Source of the DNA: an uncultured Oxalobacteraceae bacterium
GTDB lineage: Bacteria > Pseudomonadota > Gammaproteobacteria > Burkholderiales > Burkholderiaceae
Length of the DNA stretch: 8,302 nt
NCBI GenBank assembly: GCA_946479255.1
Contig: CAMLFK010000225.1
Span: 1 to 8,302 of the forward strand
Direction: 5' to 3'
Shown: in pieces, positions 6,731-8,302 of the stretch
How the letters are laid out: the number at the start of each line of letters is the position of its first letter
How positions within the stretch are numbered: the first letter of the stretch is position 1
Notes under the pieces: model-generated
The model's database searches: none
Told to the model about the DNA's origin: nothing
Seen by the model: only the letters and a program-made list of their open reading frames with translations
Position numbers and translations under genes: made by a program

Positions 6731-7993
6731 ATGCACAACACCCCCGCTCTTCCGCTGTCCCGGCTTGACCGTACGGTCCAGGTCTTCTTTTTGCTGGCGG
6801 TCTTCTGCGTCCCCTTCTCCACCTGGCTGACCAACGTCTTCATCGGCTTCACCCTGGTCGGCTTTCTGGCCGGCCTGCCGTTTTCCGCGCCCTTGCGCGC
6901 CGGCCTGCGCGCGCCGCCAGGTTTACTCGCGCTGGCGCTGCTGGCGCTGTTCGTGGCGGGGTCCGGCTGGTCGATCGCGCCGCCCGAGGATATCGCCAAT
7001 GGCTTGCGCAAGTATGCGCGCCTCTTGATACTCCCGGTCGGCATCGCCCTGAACTGGCGCGATCCGGCCCTGGCGCGGCGCGCGCTGCGCTGCCTGATGG
7101 CCGGCCTGGTGGTGCTGGCCTCTTCGTCCTACCTGGTGGCGCTGCACCTGATGCCTACGTCAAGCCTGGGCTGGTGGCGCATCGGCGACCAGCATGATGC
7201 CTTCGCTTTCAAGAACCACATCACGATCGGCATCCTGCTCGGCTTTGCCACCATCGCGTCCTTCCTGCGCGCGACCTGGTGCGAGACGGTGCGCGCGCGC
7301 CTGCTGTGGATTGGCGCCGGCATCTTCTTCGCCGTCCCGGTCATCTTTCTTAACCAGGGACGCACCGGCTATGTGGCCATCCTGATCGGCCTGATCACCC
7401 TGTTCGTGCTGCGCGTGCGCGTCACGCCCCTGCGCACGCTGCTCGCCATGCTGGGCATCACGGTGCTGTTCGCGCTGTTTTATAACACCTCGGACAACTT
7501 CAAAGACCGTACCGACCAGATGGTCGACGAGATCAGCAGTCAACGCGCGCAAAGCCCCAACGGCCAGCGCCTGAGCTACATGCAGGTCGGCCTGCAGGTG
7601 GTGACGGAGCACCCGCTCATCGGCCTCGGCACCGGATCGTTCGCGACCGCCTACGCGCCCACCTCGGCGAGGATCTGGACCAAGGGTTCGCCCTTGGACG
7701 TCAAGCACCAGCCGCACAGCGAATTCCTGCTGGTGGCGGTGCAGCTTGGCCTGGTCGGCCTGGTGCTGTACTTCACCATGCTCGGGACCCTGTTGCGGCC
7801 CGCGCTGCGGGTGCGCACTTTTATAAGCGACAGCCAGGTGCTGCTCTGGACCGTGTATGTCAGCGCCTCGTCCTTCAACAGCCTGCTGTGGGATACTACC
7901 GAAGCGTACTGGTTCCTGCTGCTGTCGAGCTGCCTGTACATGGCCAGCGTGCGCGCCCGCGCGCAGTTATCCCAAACGCTGGCCCAACCTTAG
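6731..7993 (+). CDS. waaL: O-antigen ligase family membrane protein (Wzy_C domain), probable WaaL
   Basis: This is a 420-residue polytopic inner-membrane protein of the O-antigen ligase/polymerase family; WaaL transfers polymer from undecaprenyl diphosphate onto lipid A-core in the periplasm. About ten to twelve hydrophobic segments are visible, for example 17-34, 35-50, 64-79, 122-140, 165-180, 192-207, 213-229, 235-251, 332-354 and 368-385. A large hydrophilic loop (about 252-331) carries the family signature, with R281 in GQRLSY and GLGTGSF at 298-304. Candidate functional residues are R211 in the QGRTGY motif and H326/H329 in KHQPHSEF, matching the conserved Arg and His described in WaaL proteins. 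The ATG at 6731 gives a sensible N-terminus, but the upstream CTTCGAG is a poor ribosome site. Wzy polymerase or another polymer ligase is possible. Location beside msbA and waaF and before a GT2 enzyme favours WaaL. Confidence 0.78.
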   Translation: MHNTPALPLSRLDRTVQVFFLLAVFCVPFSTWLTNVFIGFTLVGFLAGLPFSAPLRAGLRAPPGLLALALLALFVAGSGWSIAPPEDIANGLRKYARLLILPVGIALNWRDPALARRALRCLMAGLVVLASSSYLVALHLMPTSSLGWWRIGDQHDAFAFKNHITIGILLGFATIASFLRATWCETVRARLLWIGAGIFFAVPVIFLNQGRTGYVAILIGLITLFVLRVRVTPLRTLLAMLGITVLFALFYNTSDNFKDRTDQMVDEISSQRAQSPNGQRLSYMQVGLQVVTEHPLIGLGTGSFATAYAPTSARIWTKGSPLDVKHQPHSEFLLVAVQLGLVGLVLYFTMLGTLLRPALRVRTFISDSQVLLWTVYVSASSFNSLLWDTTEAYWFLLLSSCLYMASVRARAQLSQTLAQP

Positions 7994-8009
7994 CAATCCA
8001 CCGGACACC

Positions 8010-8302
8010 ATGCAGACTTCGCCGACCATCTCCGTCATCGTCACCACCTATAACCGGCCCGATGCCCTGGCCGCCGTGGTGCAGGGCCTGTTCACCCAGA
8101 CCGACCGCGATTTCGAGATCATCGTCGCCGACGACGGGTCCGGCCCGCCCACCATCGCCTGCGTCGAAGCGCTGGCGGCGTGCTCGCCGCTGCCCTTTCG
8201 CCACGTGTGGCAGCCGGACGAGGGCTTCCGCCTGTCGATGGCGCGCAACCGCGGCATCGAAGTGGCGCGCGGCGACTACATCCTGATCCTCGACGGCGAC
8301 TG
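8010..8302 (+). CDS. Glycosyltransferase family 2, N-terminal part only
   Basis: Ninety-seven residues are visible before the right edge. The protein opens with the GT2 strand ISVIVTTYNRPDAL (7-20), followed by FEIIVADDGS (35-44, nucleotide-binding Asp residues). EGFRLSMARNRGIEVARGDY (71-90) comes next, and the DGD form of the DxD metal motif sits at the very end. A GT2 enzyme transfers a sugar from a nucleotide-activated donor in the cytoplasm. The EGFRLSMARNRG stretch recalls GT2 members with a C-terminal galactosyltransferase-like (Glyco_transf_7C) region, but that part is not in view and the sugar cannot be named. The ATG at 8010 lies 16 nt after the ligase stop, with only GGA as a weak ribosome site, so the two genes are probably co-transcribed for core or O-chain assembly. 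Confidence 0.9.
   Translation, partial: MQTSPTISVIVTTYNRPDALAAVVQGLFTQTDRDFEIIVADDGSGPPTIACVEALAACSPLPFRHVWQPDEGFRLSMARNRGIEVARGDYILILDGD

Noticed and set aside
6510..6830. Short plus-strand frame spanning the divergent intergenic region
   Set aside because: It overlaps both the msbA start and the waaL start in other frames, with no ribosome site or recognisable product.

Overview
The window is GC-rich chromosomal DNA, densely packed with genes whose codons are biased to G or C at the third position. Its gene content fits a Gram-negative betaproteobacterium. The family types (MsbA, WaaF, an O-antigen ligase and a molybdopterin formate dehydrogenase) and the general look of the sequence suggest Oxalobacteraceae, such as a Massilia, Duganella or Janthinobacterium relative. 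That placement is inference from pattern recognition, not a database result.

Left part (1-3721, minus strand). Two genes encode an NAD-linked, molybdopterin (Mo or W) formate dehydrogenase. The upstream gene (2018-3721) encodes a 567-residue diaphorase subunit in which a NuoE-like [2Fe-2S] domain is fused to a NuoF-like FMN/NAD/[4Fe-4S] domain. Its stop codon overlaps the start of the catalytic alpha subunit (2021 down to 1) as ATGA. The alpha subunit runs off the left edge after 673 visible residues. The arrangement resembles the two-subunit Fdh1 enzyme of Methylobacterium extorquens more than the fdsGBACD layout, where FdsG and FdsB are separate. Formate oxidised at the cysteine-ligated metal centre would pass electrons along the Fe-S chain to FMN and NAD+ in the cytoplasm.

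Middle part (3807-6553, minus strand). msbA (lipid A-core flippase) is followed, with an ATGA overlap, by waaF (ADP-heptose:LPS heptosyltransferase II). These lie directly upstream of the formate dehydrogenase genes in the same direction, separated from them by 85 bp in which no convincing terminator is visible.

Right part (6731-8302, plus strand). A 177-bp divergent intergenic region with two perfect 6-bp-arm dyads separates msbA from an O-antigen ligase/polymerase family membrane protein (probably waaL). This is followed 16 bp later by the start of a GT2 glycosyltransferase cut by the right edge. Together, msbA, waaF, the ligase and the GT2 enzyme form an LPS core/outer-membrane assembly locus: WaaF and the GT2 enzyme would build core sugars, MsbA flips the lipid A-core, and the ligase attaches polymer in the periplasm.

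No RNA genes, insertion sequences, CRISPR arrays or phage genes were recognised. I see no strong sign of a previously undescribed system. The points most worth a second look are the fused diaphorase architecture, the junction between the LPS and formate dehydrogenase genes, and the dyads in the divergent promoter region.
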